A program made the translations under genes and the position numbers. The notes under the pieces were generated by a model that saw only the letters and a program-made list of their open reading frames with translations, made no database searches and was not told where the DNA came from. Positions 38,226-49,473 of a stretch of DNA of 64,000 nucleotides are shown here, piece after piece (position 1 is the stretch's first letter; the number at the start of each line of letters is the position of its first letter). Source of the stretch: Pohlia nutans (lineage: Eukaryota > Streptophyta > Bryopsida > Bryales > Mniaceae); NCBI GenBank assembly GCA_022496805.1, contig CM040106.1, forward strand, positions 6,634,001 through 6,698,000, in the 5' to 3' direction.

Positions 38226-38733
38226 AATTTAAAATAGTAATATGTTTAGTATTTTTAAGTTATTTTTTTGAAATATTCGAATATTTCAAAGAATATTCGA
38301 TATTCTTGTGAATAATAGTATTTTTTGACCCATTACTGTAGAAATGAGGTCCACAAAAAACAACCACTTTATTTTTGGTACATTTCGGATTGAATTTAAT
38401 TACTTAAAATAGACACAGTAGATAGATAATTGAGAAATAGAGGTTAAGTATAAAAGCAAAGCAAATGAAGAAGTGAAGAAAGGTTTCAATGAGTGAACAA
38501 GATTGATGCTATTGAAAACTAAGTGAATAAAAGGACAAGGCACAAGAGACAAAGCACGTAGTTGTCGCATTTTTATCTCATCAATTTTGTCGTTGTTCTA
38601 GCTACTTGTTGATTTGATTCCTACAGCTTGGACTGTAGCAATAATTCATTGTGGTAGACAAAGTTAACACGACTCAATATATAAGGACGTCCTTACACTC
38701 AAACACAACAAGAATGTAGACGAGTAGTCTGCG

Positions 38734-39270
38734 ATGGGAGATGAGAGATATATGTTTGACGGCCTAGGATGGGATGAGGAGATAGTAAGTTTAGAAGATC
38801 CCCATATTCCATTTTATCCATTGCCGGAATGTGAGAGGAATGAAAAAAGTGTTGCAGAACGATATTGTTCGGGATATGTGATGACACCCTTTTCACATTC
38901 CACGCAAGCTTGGAAGTGGCCGAGGGTGGAGTAGGACGAGCGGCAACAATATGCGGACAAATTGAAGAAGGAAGATGTGGTGGCAAGAGAAGAAGGTGCA
39001 GTGGAGGAAAAAGAAGAGGTGGAGGATGAGGACAACACGGTTGAGAAGCAAGAAGAGGTCACGGAGGCAGTGGCTTCTTCATAGCCATCCTCATTCTGTG
39101 AGAGCATGCGAGGGTTATCACCACATCCCTTGCCGTTGGGAGAACGGATGAAGGACCGAACCATTAGCTATGTAGATTTACTTCGACCCAATCTAGTAAG
39201 CCCGCCTAAATCAAACGGGAAACATGCACCAAGTGCTTCAAGGAGTTGGAGACGTCAGAGGCGTAGTTAA
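38734..39270 (+). pseudogene. Acidic protein, two TAG interruptions, unknown function
   Basis: A 178-codon frame from ATG 38734 to TAA 39268-39270 is interrupted only by two TAG codons (after PRVE, 38932, and after EAVASS, about 39082). It opens MGDERYMFDGLGWDEEIVSL, has a long acidic stretch (EEGAVEEKEEVEDEDNTVEK) and ends in a basic tail (SRSWRRQRRS). With CAG or TGG at the TAG positions it would be one ORF. It is convergent with the MULE transposase gene and could be an accessory gene of that element. No domain recognised. Confidence 0.5.
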
Positions 39271-39487
39271 AAAGCGGGAAGGCTAGAGTTGGACGGTGTG
39301 AGAGACATGCAAGAATTATTGTACTGCAATGATTGGACAAGAATAAAGATTATTGAATATGGTTTGTATTATTCATAGAGTGTAGAAGTACATATTTGTA
39401 TTTTTGTGAATGATAGAGCAAGTACACACGTGGTCAACAAACAACCACGTCCATAAGGGACAAAGTATTTCTAAGCCGAGAACAAGT

Positions 39488-41419
39488 CTAGGTGGTAGAA
39501 TGTGTCAAAAGGCCACCTTCAAGGATGAGCTTGATCTCGTTGAAACTAAAGGTTGGGGTGTGTATGAACAGGTTAACTGCAGGATCTAAGTTAGAAACCT
39601 TAACAAATATGTAGTACAAGTGCTTACAATTCAGATAGGAATTGCGCCTGCTCCCGAACTTGATAATCATGTCTTTGAACGCCGCGCAAGTACACTCTGG
39701 GTGAGAGCTCACCGTTACTTGGTAAATGGCATCCATAGGAGGAGGTTTGGACTGCAATAGGATAACACAACTAAATCTTGGGTGGAGGATCATAGTCAAC
39801 TTCAAAACGGTTCCGTGCATGGCTCGAGCAGATCCAACATTCTACTTGTGTTTTGTGGAGGGTCCAATGCCAGAGCGTCGAGTAGCCTTGGATTTCCTCG
39901 TGGGAGGAATGTAGTCAGGGTTGTCGGGAATTCGAACTCTTGACAAGTCGAGTGGATGAGCAGAGTTGTTGAATAGTCGAGTGGAAGTGACGCGCTCCTT
40001 AGGGGGGAGTTGGAATCTTGCATTCTCAAGGGCCATGATCTCTGAGCGAGTGAGTTTAGAACCAAGCATGACAAGCCACACGGGAGGAATTAGGGGCTTG
40101 CCTTGGGTGTCTGAAAATGGAACAACCCACTTGCGACGAAATTCCCTCACATAACGCTCGATGTCGTTTGGACAGAAAAATAACTTCATAGATTTTCGTT
40201 TTTGCATTGTGTAAAAATCCCAGACTCCAGAGTATGCCGGGCAAGAGACACTCCAATTGTTGGTGACGAGCTTTGCCGTGTATTTCTTCCTAGTACCCGT
40301 ATGCATGGCCCAACAAGACTTGCCGGAATTGTAAGGGAGACGGGCTATATGCTAAAGTGACTCGTCAACCTTGGTCTCTTGAACAGCGGTGACTCGACGG
40401 AAATTGAGCCCGGACGGTGGAGGCGCTTGAACTTCTTGCATGTCTGGGGAAGACTCTTCGACAATTGTAGGTAGAATTACGGGATTAGATCTAGTGAGTC
40501 TCTTATTGGGACGGGGGCGAGAGAAGTTGATGGTGTCGGGGCGGTGTGTCTCATCATCAGCACCAATAGGGGTTTTGGGTCTACGCTTCTGCGATCCAAA
40601 TACCTCAGCGCCCTTGAGGTGCGGATTGCAGGTGCAGAATTCCTCGCCTCCGGGCATGTCCAACTTGACCTTTTGCAACACAGTAGGATCACCGGTGCGC
40701 TCGGCAAATCGTTAGGCGCTACAAAGTTTCAGTTCTCCTTGCTAGGACCGTTGCTACCATTGCCCCCCTTGAGGAATTGATAGTAGGCCACTACTTGCAA
40801 GAATGCTCGAATGTTGTCATCCACGGTGGCAATATACAAATCGCCGCCCTTGTTGCCTGACGCTTGAAGCCACTTGTTGTGGACGGACTCGGCAAGATTG
40901 CACGAGGGCATTTGAGCGAAGTCCGACTCCTACATGGGATCCTCCTCTTCAAAGAAAATAGAGGAGTGTGAAAATTTGAATATGTCAAAGAAGTGAAGAA
41001 CTTACAAGACCAGGGAAGCAGAAGACTAACGAGTTCCATGAAGCCACTCCACTGAAGATATCGGAAATGCCAAAACGCGAGCCAGAGATCAAGATGTCGC
41101 AATCCATCGTCGGAGGTACAATTTGATGAGCTTCACCAAGCTCTGATGGCACAATACCGTGTCTCTGCCTCTAGCATCGACGAGGCGTTGCGATACTGGA
41201 GGCAAAGATGCTTGTGTTGTTCCTACAAATCGTGCTTGATATATTGTTTGGTGTGCTTCTCCAATGATTGCTTCCAATGGAAGAAGCACGTCCTCTCGCG
41301 GCCCTCCATTATAATCTTGGGATCCCCGGACCCGTAGACGATATGCACGACATTCTAGTTGGCCTGCGCACTATCGGCCATGAATCCCATAAAATTCAGC
41401 TTTGGGATTCCATGTCGGG
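39488..41419 (-). pseudogene. MULE-type transposase with SWIM zinc finger, N terminus missing
   Basis: The minus-strand blocks in order are LNFMGFMADSAQAN (about 41380, with an Asp placed as in MULE catalytic cores), CFFHWKQSLEKHTKQYIK (about 41270), YLQWSGFMELVSLLLPW (about 41045), an intron, CNLAESVHNKWLQASGNK and VDDNIRAFLQVVAYYQFLKG (about 40900-40760), a linker with basic and Pro-rich parts, and a SWIM finger ECTCAAF...LNCKHLYYIF (about 39690-39590, CxCxnCxH). From 40681 to 39488 one frame is kept and broken only by TAG at 40352 and 39842. Further TAGs follow SAQAN and HDL, and another precedes ESDFAQ. A frameshift lies near 40720. Upstream sequence is replaced by the palindrome array at 41.75 kb. 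The family is known for Mutator-like transposition. Confidence 0.8.
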
Positions 41420-41752
41420 CTATGACATAGTTGAGGTTGTGCCAAAAGAATAACAAAAAGAATAAGAATAAGCTCACGAAGGGGGCGCCGAGCATTGAGA
41501 GAGGAGGGACTCCAGCAGATTTATGCAAGAGACGAGACGAGGAAGAGGGAAGAAATTGGAGAGGGAGGTGTAAGATTCGATCTCTGCATCTTGATTCAAT
41601 AGTCGAAGTGGAAGACGCAAGCAAGGTTGTCGGAGAGTTCTGCAGCAACAATTGAGCGCCAAGAAATGGAGACACCAAATCGAACAGAAGAAATTGTGGA
41701 AATTGTAAGTCTAACACCATTTGGATTTACTTTGTTAAAATCCATGTATAGA

Positions 41753-42655
41753 GCCACCATGGATCTTGTCGCAACACAAAACTCCATGGTGGCTAACCGC
41801 ACGGATCCGTGGAGTTATACATCCACAAAGGCCAACTCCATCGATCCGTGGGATTAGCCACCATGGAGTTCTCTTCTACAAGAAACTCCACGGTGGCTAA
41901 CTCCACGGATCTATGGGATTAGCCACCATGGTGTTTTCTCCAACTCAAAATTTCATGCGAGCTAACCCCACGGATCCGTAGGATTAGCCTTTATGGAGAG
42001 TTTCTCAAGACCAAACTCTATGGTGGCCAATCCCACGGAATCCATGGGATTAACTACCACGGAGTTTTGTGTAGAGGGAAACTTCATGCTGGCCAATCCC
42101 TCGGATCCGTGGGATTAGCCTTTACGGAGAGTTTTTCAAGACCAAACTCTATGGTGGCCAATCTCACGGAATCCATGGGATTAGCTACCATGGAGTTTTA
42201 TGTAGAGAGAAACTCCATGCTGGCCAATCCCACGGATTTGTGGGATTAGCCTTTATTGTGAGTTTTTCAAGACCAAACTCTAAGGTGGCCGATCTTACGA
42301 AATCCATGGGATTAGCTACCATGGAGTTTTGTGTAGAGAGAAACTTCATGCTGGCCAATCCCACGGATCCGTGGGATTAGCCTTTATTGTGAGTTTTTCA
42401 AGACCAAACTCTAAGGTGACCAATCCCACGGAATCCATGGGATTAGCTACCATGGAGTTTTGTGTAGAGAGAAACTCCATGCTGGCCAATCCCACGGATC
42501 CGTGGGATTAGCCTTTATGGAGAGTTTCTCAATACAAATCTCTATGGTGGCCGATCCCACGGAATCCATGGGATTAGCTATCATAGAGTTTTGTGTAGAG
42601 ACTAACTTCATGCTGGCCAATTCCACAGATCCGTGAAATTAAGCACCATGGAGTT
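41753..42655 (+). repeat. 131-bp tandem array of long palindromes, family C
   Basis: GGAGTTTTGTGTAGAG-type landmarks at 42061, 42192, 42323, 42454 and 42585 give an exact 131-bp period. Each unit has two half-units of about 65 bp. Each half-unit is centred on TCCCACGGATCCGTGGGA or its decayed form (CACGGAATCCATGGG). Flanking arms (AACTCCATGGTGGC / GCCACCATGGAGTT) extend the symmetry so the ancestral half-unit was a palindrome of about 54 bp. About 14 centres are visible, the older ones at the left edge being irregular. Open frames of about 60 codons through the array are by-products. The period is not a multiple of three. Confidence 0.92.
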
Positions 42656-43784
42656 TCATTCATTCCTTGATCATTTTAGTTCTCTCATTCCTTCACCATT
42701 TCCATCCTTTCATATGTTTAACTAATTCTAGTTCTACATTCTTTCATGTTTTGTCTTACTCTTGTGTACCATTTTCAATGACCCCTATACGTTTTTGCTT
42801 TTAGAAACTGGATCAAAAACATATTTGAAGCCTTCTAACTTTCTCATACAACCTATGATGATTTTCATCCAAGTCGTCATGGAAAGCCTATTAACTCCTA
42901 AGTGACGGATCAACTATTTTATGGTCTCTGGCCTTTTTTTACAAGCTACTTGAAATGGAGAATACATTTTTATAGAAATTAAAAAATATTTTCAAATAGG
43001 GAATCAAATCTTCTTTCCAATCCAATTTGAATCATGTCAATCCGAGTTAAACTCCACTCGAGAGAAATTTTCAAATTCTGCATTGTCTAGTGTTAGAAAA
43101 CGTACTATTTGGGGAAAGGAATGATGTTCTCCTTTTTAAATTTTAGAATAGAATGTCTAGTTTTATCAAATCTTAAAAAATTTGTCTAAGTTTAAAAAAA
43201 TTTAAAATTGCATAAATTTCATTTTATTTTAATAATTATGAAAGATCAATTTAACAATAAATTATATAAGAAAATTGCCCCGAAATTTTATTTTTCATTT
43301 TAAAATATGAAGAATTCACTGAGCAACCATAATATGTAGATTAGGGGTAAAGGGGATTCCAATGACTTGTGTAGATAGTCTTGCAACTTTAAAAATTTGT
43401 AAAATATTACCCGATCATAAAAAATTCTGATAAATATTTGGAGTTAAATGCTTCTAAATTCATTATGAGAAGATAAAAAGCTATTTTTTGAAATTTGACC
43501 GTAGAGATAATTACTACGCATCAAGGTCCTCATTTTCTCTTTTAGACCAAACTTCATCAAAGTTGAAGAATTATTTGTTAATAACACATTTCTGTAATTA
43601 TGTTTTGCCCTTACCCCCTCTGTCATTTAGGGGTTAAATTCTCCACCAGTAACGATAAATCTCTTGCGATAGGGACCTTGATGTTATATTGAAGAGGCCT
43701 TCAACTACATTTTTGTCAGTTTTGTTGGGTAGGTTATATGCTCATGTACACCTCATGTACATCTAAGCATGCTAATATCTACTT
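42656..43784. other. AT-rich spacer, no gene seen
   Basis: No frame with protein-like composition. The sequence is AT-rich with poly-A/T runs and no obvious inverted repeats. Confidence 0.6.
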
Positions 43785-45386
43785 TTGACACTAGAATCTA
43801 CTAATCTTAGCGCAGCCACTGCCCCCGCCTTTACTCGCAAGAGAAAGGCTCTTGCTGCGGCTACGAGTGTTACTTCCTCAAAGGGTACTTCGAAGTACAC
43901 TCTCATTGAGAATGTTTACATGGGGGACCTCATGGAGCATTTCAATAAGACCAAGACCCTCCAAAAGGCCTTCCTCCGAATTGAAGAGTTCCTTGTCAAG
44001 GTAAGAGTTATCTCCTTTTGCATTGTTCCAATTTGTTTTCTATGAGCATTCCTCTTCCTAGTTTGACAATTATTATTTTTCTTTCCAGTTGGAGGCAGCC
44101 GCTCTCGCTCCAACACAAGGAAGCCCAAGTCCTACTCTGTCATCAATCTCATCCTTGCAGATGTTTCAGAGAACCTTCCTGTGCCCGCTATTTTTAGCTC
44201 TACCTCCAATATCCCTGTGTGGAACTGCCGTGGTGAGTTCTACATGGATGATCTCTAAAAATTTGCTGAAGATCATCTCCATGACAATGGAATTCTTGTG
44301 ATCATACATGGCGATGATCCCAAGGTGCACAAAGAACTTCGCAGTTGGTGCAAAGAGGCTAAATGGAGTGTGGCAAGGGATAAGTGGGGTGTGAATGACC
44401 TTCACCTTACCTCCGCTCAAGATCCAAAGGTGCTTGTAAGTCTTTTATTTTATTATCCAACTACTTCAGTTCAAGTTTCAATCTCCTCTCTTTGTCACTA
44501 AGTATGTGCTTTTTGTGTAGACTAAGTGTTTATTTATCAAGGTGCTTGTGCCCTTGGCACCACTCTCACCGTGTACGAGGCCACGGAGTTCTCGAAGTTG
44601 GGCTTCTCACTTGAGAAGGATTCCCTCCTTCACAACTTCACGGATGAGGATACCCAACTCCTCAAAGATGGTACAGTGGCATGGAGAGGGGCTCGGGAGA
44701 AGCACAAAGAATTTTTGAGCATCATCATACACACTCTCACCGCGAGCACGACATTGTCTTAGATTGGCACGCGGCCCCAGGTTTCTCCATTACCATCGTT
44801 GCATTGTCTTTGTTCAACATTTCTTGCATTTCTTGTGGTTTTGTTTTGTTCATTCATTTTTTTTCTTCTAGGTGCTTCTAATAGTGCGTGTTGTGAGGGT
44901 GAGCACCACATTATAGCATTGGAGGCGGACACGGAGATCTTTGAGGCCATCCTTCGCCCCATGCGGGATCCCGTACCTTGACTCCAGCCTACTTTTCACC
45001 TCGAGGAATCTGATTTTGAGGAGCCTCCCTCCTAGATCGTACGACGCGAGAGGCACTTTAAATAAGTTGGTTTGTTCACTTGGCATACGATTGTTCATCT
45101 TCTTCTCTTCTCCTTCTTTACTAATGCTTATGTATTCTCTTAAATTCTTGTTTCTAAAGTTCCACGGGCAAGTCCGATCCGTGCTCTCTATCCAAATTTG
45201 TTTAGCAGCCCTCGAAGGGGATTCGGATTGCCATCGTATGCGGCTGAGGTTGCCCATCAGCAAGCGGTTGCAGATTCACCACCCTCTCGTCGCATCCAAA
45301 AATTTGATAGGGGGGTGTACAGATTATTGGATATAGAAGCTAAACAAGGCAAGGGTAGTGATGTTGAATGGAGTCCTAGCCCTTGA
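43785..45386 (+). pseudogene. Methyltransferase-like gene (motif I VLDWHAAPG), decayed
   Basis: The exons are 43785-44000 (start MTLESTNLSAATAP, helical end), 44089-44435, 44521-44780, 44872-about 45063 and 45160-45386, with introns 44001-44088, 44436-44520 and 44781-44871. Protein landmarks are SVINLILADVSENLP, HLHDNGILVIIHGDDPK, ARDKWGVNDLHLTSAQD, TDEDTQLLKDGTVAWRGARE, REHDIVLDWHAAPG, and after an intron ACCEGEHHIIALEADTEIFE. The order (target-recognition-like part, then DxxLDxxAxxG) matches permuted SAM-dependent DNA methyltransferases. The expected D/SPPY is replaced by LADVSE, so catalysis is uncertain. Frameshifts lie near 44105, 44545 and 44730. Stops are TAA (about 44258), TGA (about 44979) and TAG (about 45032). 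The gene at 49474-51222 is a diverged relative. Confidence 0.6.
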
Positions 45387-45785
45387 TTAGGCCTCTTGAT
45401 TGTGGAGACTTGAGCTCCTAATGTTTTGGTTTGATTTGGATTTTATATGAGGTTTTCTGTGTTGGTTTATTTACATCGGTGTTCACAAGAGTCTTTGTTC
45501 AATTTGCACTTTTGATGGTTTTTAATGATGACGTCAGCCCTGATTTAATTGTAAACCATACAAAAACAAAAATGTATCGTTTTTGTAAGTAATGCCGCGG
45601 AAAATGATTAAAAATCCATTACTTTGTTTTGAACTAGGATTTCGAGAATTCTACCGATTTCCACAGATTTGGGGTCCCTTTCTTTAAAAATTAACTAAAA
45701 ATAACCTAATTTCCAAAAATAATAGCTAAAAATAACCCACTGTCCACTGTCATAGGCCTTTTTCCTACCAAAAATGATTTCTAAA

Positions 45786-45853
45786 AACAAAAATTTGCGC
45801 TCTCCAAACTCTGCTCCCCGCTCTCCGCTCTCCGCTCTACGCTCACACTACTA
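45786..45853 (-). repeat. GAGAGCG-rich repeat, inverse partner of 38155-38225
   Basis: GCGCTCTCCAAACTCTG followed by repeated CGCTCTC and ending CTCTACGCTCAC. It lies just upstream of the FCP1-like gene, so it may belong to its promoter or 5' leader. It is the inverse of the repeat at 38155. Confidence 0.7.
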
Positions 45854-45913
45854 AGTTTCTCCTCTCCCGGGGTCCCTTCTTCTCCTGTCGACCCTCCGTC
45901 CTCTCAAACACTT

Positions 45914-46895
45914 GTGTCAACGCGTAGACTCCAAGGAGATGTGCAATTGGGTGAGCGTACACCTACTTTGACCTCCCCTCCTCTTAACGTCGCCGACGCG
46001 GCACCTTCCGCAGCCGCACTTGTGGTCAGTGCAAAGTCAATCAAGTCCTCCGGCCTTCAGGTACGTTCCATTAGTTTCTTAGTGATCATTTGTTTTTTTT
46101 TGGTTATTTTGTCTTTCTTGTGGAGGTTCTTCGGAGGCGGTCATTCAGTCGCCACAGCTTAGGCCCCCCCAAAAATGGCTCAATGTTGTCATCGACCTGA
46201 ATGGAATCCTCTGCGTCTGTGAGGATTGGAAATCCCAGTCTAGGAGTACACCTTTTAAAAAATACTCGGCTCAGCACTCAGCCGTTATCCCGGCTGTAGT
46301 AGGGCCCAAAGCAATATACGTGCGCCCACTTTGCTACTCGTTCCTCCGGAAGCTGACCATGATCGTGGACGTTACCGTCTGGAGCTAAATAAAGAAGTCT
46401 ACCACTGAATTGGTAGTACAATATTTGTTCCGCGGCATCTAGCTTCCTTCCCTTGTACTTGGCCAGGACTCGTGCGAAACTCTCAAGTGTAGGGATAGGC
46501 GCAGTAGAATGTCCTCGTTTAAAGTACCTGGCACTGACAAGGACTTGTTCCTTAGAAATCTGACGAAGCTGTTCACAGGCTATGGTGGCAGATTAACGTC
46601 TGCAAACACCATTGTAGTGGACGACAGCCGCAGTAAGCACATTTTGAATGAGCCCCAGGATGTAATTCTCCCCGACTCTTGGTCCTACGTCGGGGCCGGT
46701 GCGCGTGATAATTTTCTCTCTGATGTTCTCTTTCCATGGTTTCGGCGTCTACATCGTAGTCCTGGCCCAGGGTTGTTATCTTTCCGTAGGAATGATAATA
46801 TTCGGCGGCGTATGATCTGCGATGAGCCCGATCATCGACAGTACAACGTCCTCATGGAGCTTGTACGCGCATCCCGTAGTCTGCCTAGGTCCTAG
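45914..46895 (+). pseudogene. FCP1/SCP-like HAD phosphatase-domain protein with DLNG active-site variant
   Basis: Exon 1 is 45914-46060 (Pro/Ala/Ser-rich). A phase-consistent intron 46061-46136 leads to exon 2, 46137-46895. HAD motifs are visible: motif I in VVIDLNGILCVCEDW (first Asp kept, second Asp replaced by Asn), VRPLCYSFLRKLTM, motif II in VTVWS, KDLFLRNLTKLF, and motif III in NTIVVDDSRSKH followed by DNFLSDVLFPWF. FCP1-type enzymes use both aspartates of DxDG, so this variant may be inactive as a phosphatase or have another role. Two internal stops (TAA after VTVWS, about 46386, and TAG before LPSLVLGQDSC, about 46440) break it. The end is TAG 46893-46895. Total about 300 codons. Coding may begin upstream of the chosen ATG because the same frame stays open. 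Confidence 0.75.
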
Positions 46896-47219
46896 TTCAT
46901 TGTACAGTCGTATAGCTGGACGCCCTTCTCTTAGTGATGTAGCCATTTTAGACATGCTATCGATTTTTGGTCGCCTTGAATGATCTATAGAATTCCTTGT
47001 AATTGTAATATACCTTTGTCTTCACAACATTTCCGCTTGAGTACTTTGTGAGATGAATTTTATGAACGCTTGAATGCTATCCCTTCGATGTGTTATGTCT
47101 TCATCGCTTCCTTTGTCAATTAGCATCATTTTTCTGCTCTTTTCTAGTCCTTAGAATATTTTGTTTCATTGCAATGCGCTGCTGGGATTTGACCTCATTG
47201 CTAATTCTCTTCACACAAG

Positions 47220-48017
47220 GTATGCCATTGCGGATCCAGTCCTCAGTGTTGCCCTCCAATGCAGAGCGTCCACCGATTCTATCATACGGCCAGTATGCTA
47301 TACTCAGTAGAGGAAACTTCTTGTGCTCGGCAGCTACGGCCCAGTCAACAATGGACTTTTCCACCAAGCCAATTCAACATGGTGTAGTGGACAGCCCCCC
47401 TAACGGTGGTACCCGTCATGTGCCCAAGTCCTCACCTTTTCCTTTGCGGTCACGAGAACCCTCTACTTCTCGTCGCTCATGTTCTCCGTCTGATAGGGTG
47501 CCTCAGAGAAAGCTTTATGAAGACGCCGCACACCTAATTAGTTCTCTTGAGGTACGAATACTTTCTTTCCCCGCACCATTATTTCGCTTAGACGGTCTTG
47601 CCTTGCAGTTTACTTGATGTAGATTCCCTTGTACTTGGAGGGTTCCAACATGCCCAAACCATGCAAGTCCTCTGCTACTTTAAATGTTGTACGACAACCC
47701 CTGCGATGCTGTCATCAGACCCGCCTACTCTAATCCAAGCCCGTGTTGATGTGCCTCCTCGTGCGCCCTTGCGTACTTGTCTCCCTTCAATGAATGCGGG
47801 CCTTCAAAAGACTCAGTCACAGGACGGATTCAAAAGGAGATCTGCTCCGGTTCGAGATGCGTGGGAGGAACGGATGTTGGCGCAGTAAACGCGAGAGATT
47901 GCACAACGACGATGTTCGATGTATCCCTTCCGTAGTCGTGGTCCTGAGATGTTGAAGGCAGTAGCTGAACTTCAGTTGAAGGCCGAAGCTAAACTGAAGA
48001 GTCGATCGCAACCCTAA
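47220..48017 (+). pseudogene. Low-complexity coding-like exons downstream of the FCP1-like gene
   Basis: After CACACAAG at 47219 a frame continues to a GTACGAAT donor near 47552 (Ser/Pro/Arg-rich: PFPLRSREPSTSRRSCSPSD, then LYEDAAHLISSLE). A second frame runs from about 47598 to TAA at 48015-48017 (QDGFKRRSAPVRDAWEERML, a TAA, then ending EAKLKSRSQP). They could be C-terminal exons of an FCP1-neighbour gene. On the other strand, 47367-47200 also reads like protein (VDWAVAAEHKKFPLLSIAYW), so strand is uncertain. No domain recognised. Confidence 0.3.
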
Positions 48018-49473
48018 AAACCGCTAGGCATTGTATTTGCGATTACTATACAGACTTATAAAAATACGTGGAGCTCATGTTTTTATATAGGATTTTACGC
48101 TTGGCTCATTATTTTTCCTAGCATTATGAGACATTATCAAAATTGGATTACTATCCTGCAATACAAACACCTGAAAAATGTATATTCGTTTTATACTTAC
48201 TATAAATAGATGTCACTTCTGTAATCTTTTATTGCCCACTTCTATTAAATGTACTCTATTTGATCTTCATTGTGTCCATCTTTTATTGTTTCAACCTATA
48301 TTTGGAATGGTTAGTGGTTCAATTTGGATTGAGTTTAGACTTTTTGAACTCTCATTATTCTAGAATTCTCTCATTTTAATGATTATTATGTTATAATTGC
48401 CTCTCGTCATCGATGCAATTGGCGCTCTCATCACGTACTCTCTATGTTGGCCGTTGATGATGAGGACCTACCATATCCATATAATTAATTTGAATCAAAT
48501 ATGGTCTGACTCTAGTGGGCGGACCCCGTGATACATCCTTGGCCCAAGGACGTAAAGGTCGCACGTCACTAAACCAACGGATGGTTACATTATGCACTCC
48601 CCACGCAAAGCATTAGAGGATTGTGTAGGCTTGTAATGCCCATAAATATCTTAATCCAATTTGGCTATTTTATTGGAGACATACTAGTTTATGAGTCATT
48701 GGCCCTAGAGTTGTAACACACGAGAACCTTACTTTCCATTATGCACGCATCACGCACTTATCACGCAAACAATGGGTAGTGTAGATAGGCAAATCACCCG
48801 ATATACATTTCAAAACATAATTGGAAGGTCCAATGATAGGTCCTCGGTATTGAAGATGCATGGAGCGGGCCGCATGAGTACCATAAACCAGCCTGAATTT
48901 TGTGTGCATGTGACATTGTGGGTGTAGAAGGGGCAGATCCTTGCTACCTGTTGAATATTAGTTTAGTTTTGAAATTTATGTGCAAAGAGGGTACTTTATC
49001 AAACCTGTGCAGCCTCATGAAATTAAATCACTTATCATCATACTCAAATTCATCAATATATAATATGTTGCACTTTATGATTGTGGATCTTTTGAATCCA
49101 TACATTGTAGTGTTCAATATGTATTGCCTAAGCTACCATCGCTAAAATAAGTTGATTCAACCTCAACTTCTTTGCATTGATTAGCTTCATTATTAAGGAA
49201 CAAACCTGCACTTGGATTATACTGATGCTATTGACAATAAGGACACAAAGAGAGTGAGGCATATGCCTCTGCAATCCTTGCTACATACTCGGAGAGAGTG
49301 AAATTTCAAGGTAGACTACAACATTGGTAATGTTGGACCGTTTCAACCGCTCTTCTCTTGTCATTTCCCACAAACTTGATTTTGCTACAATTAGATATAG
49401 GTCCAAAAATAAAATTCAATATTTATAAATTTGTAAGTTCTAATGGATCATAACAAATCATAAGTATTATAAC
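48018..49473. other. Spacer, no gene seen
   Basis: No supported frame. Positions 48543-48580 carry the CCAAGGACGTA repeat also seen at 18731-18765. Confidence 0.55.

Noticed and set aside
38734..41419. TAG read as glutamine (alternative genetic code)
   Set aside because: TAA and TGA also interrupt the same genes, frameshifts are common, and several TAGs sit where Trp or other residues are expected. Decay explains the pattern better.
42067..42511. Repeated 60-codon frames in the 131-bp array as a protein family
   Set aside because: They arise from the same repeat unit, the period is not a multiple of three, and the sequence is explained by the palindromes.
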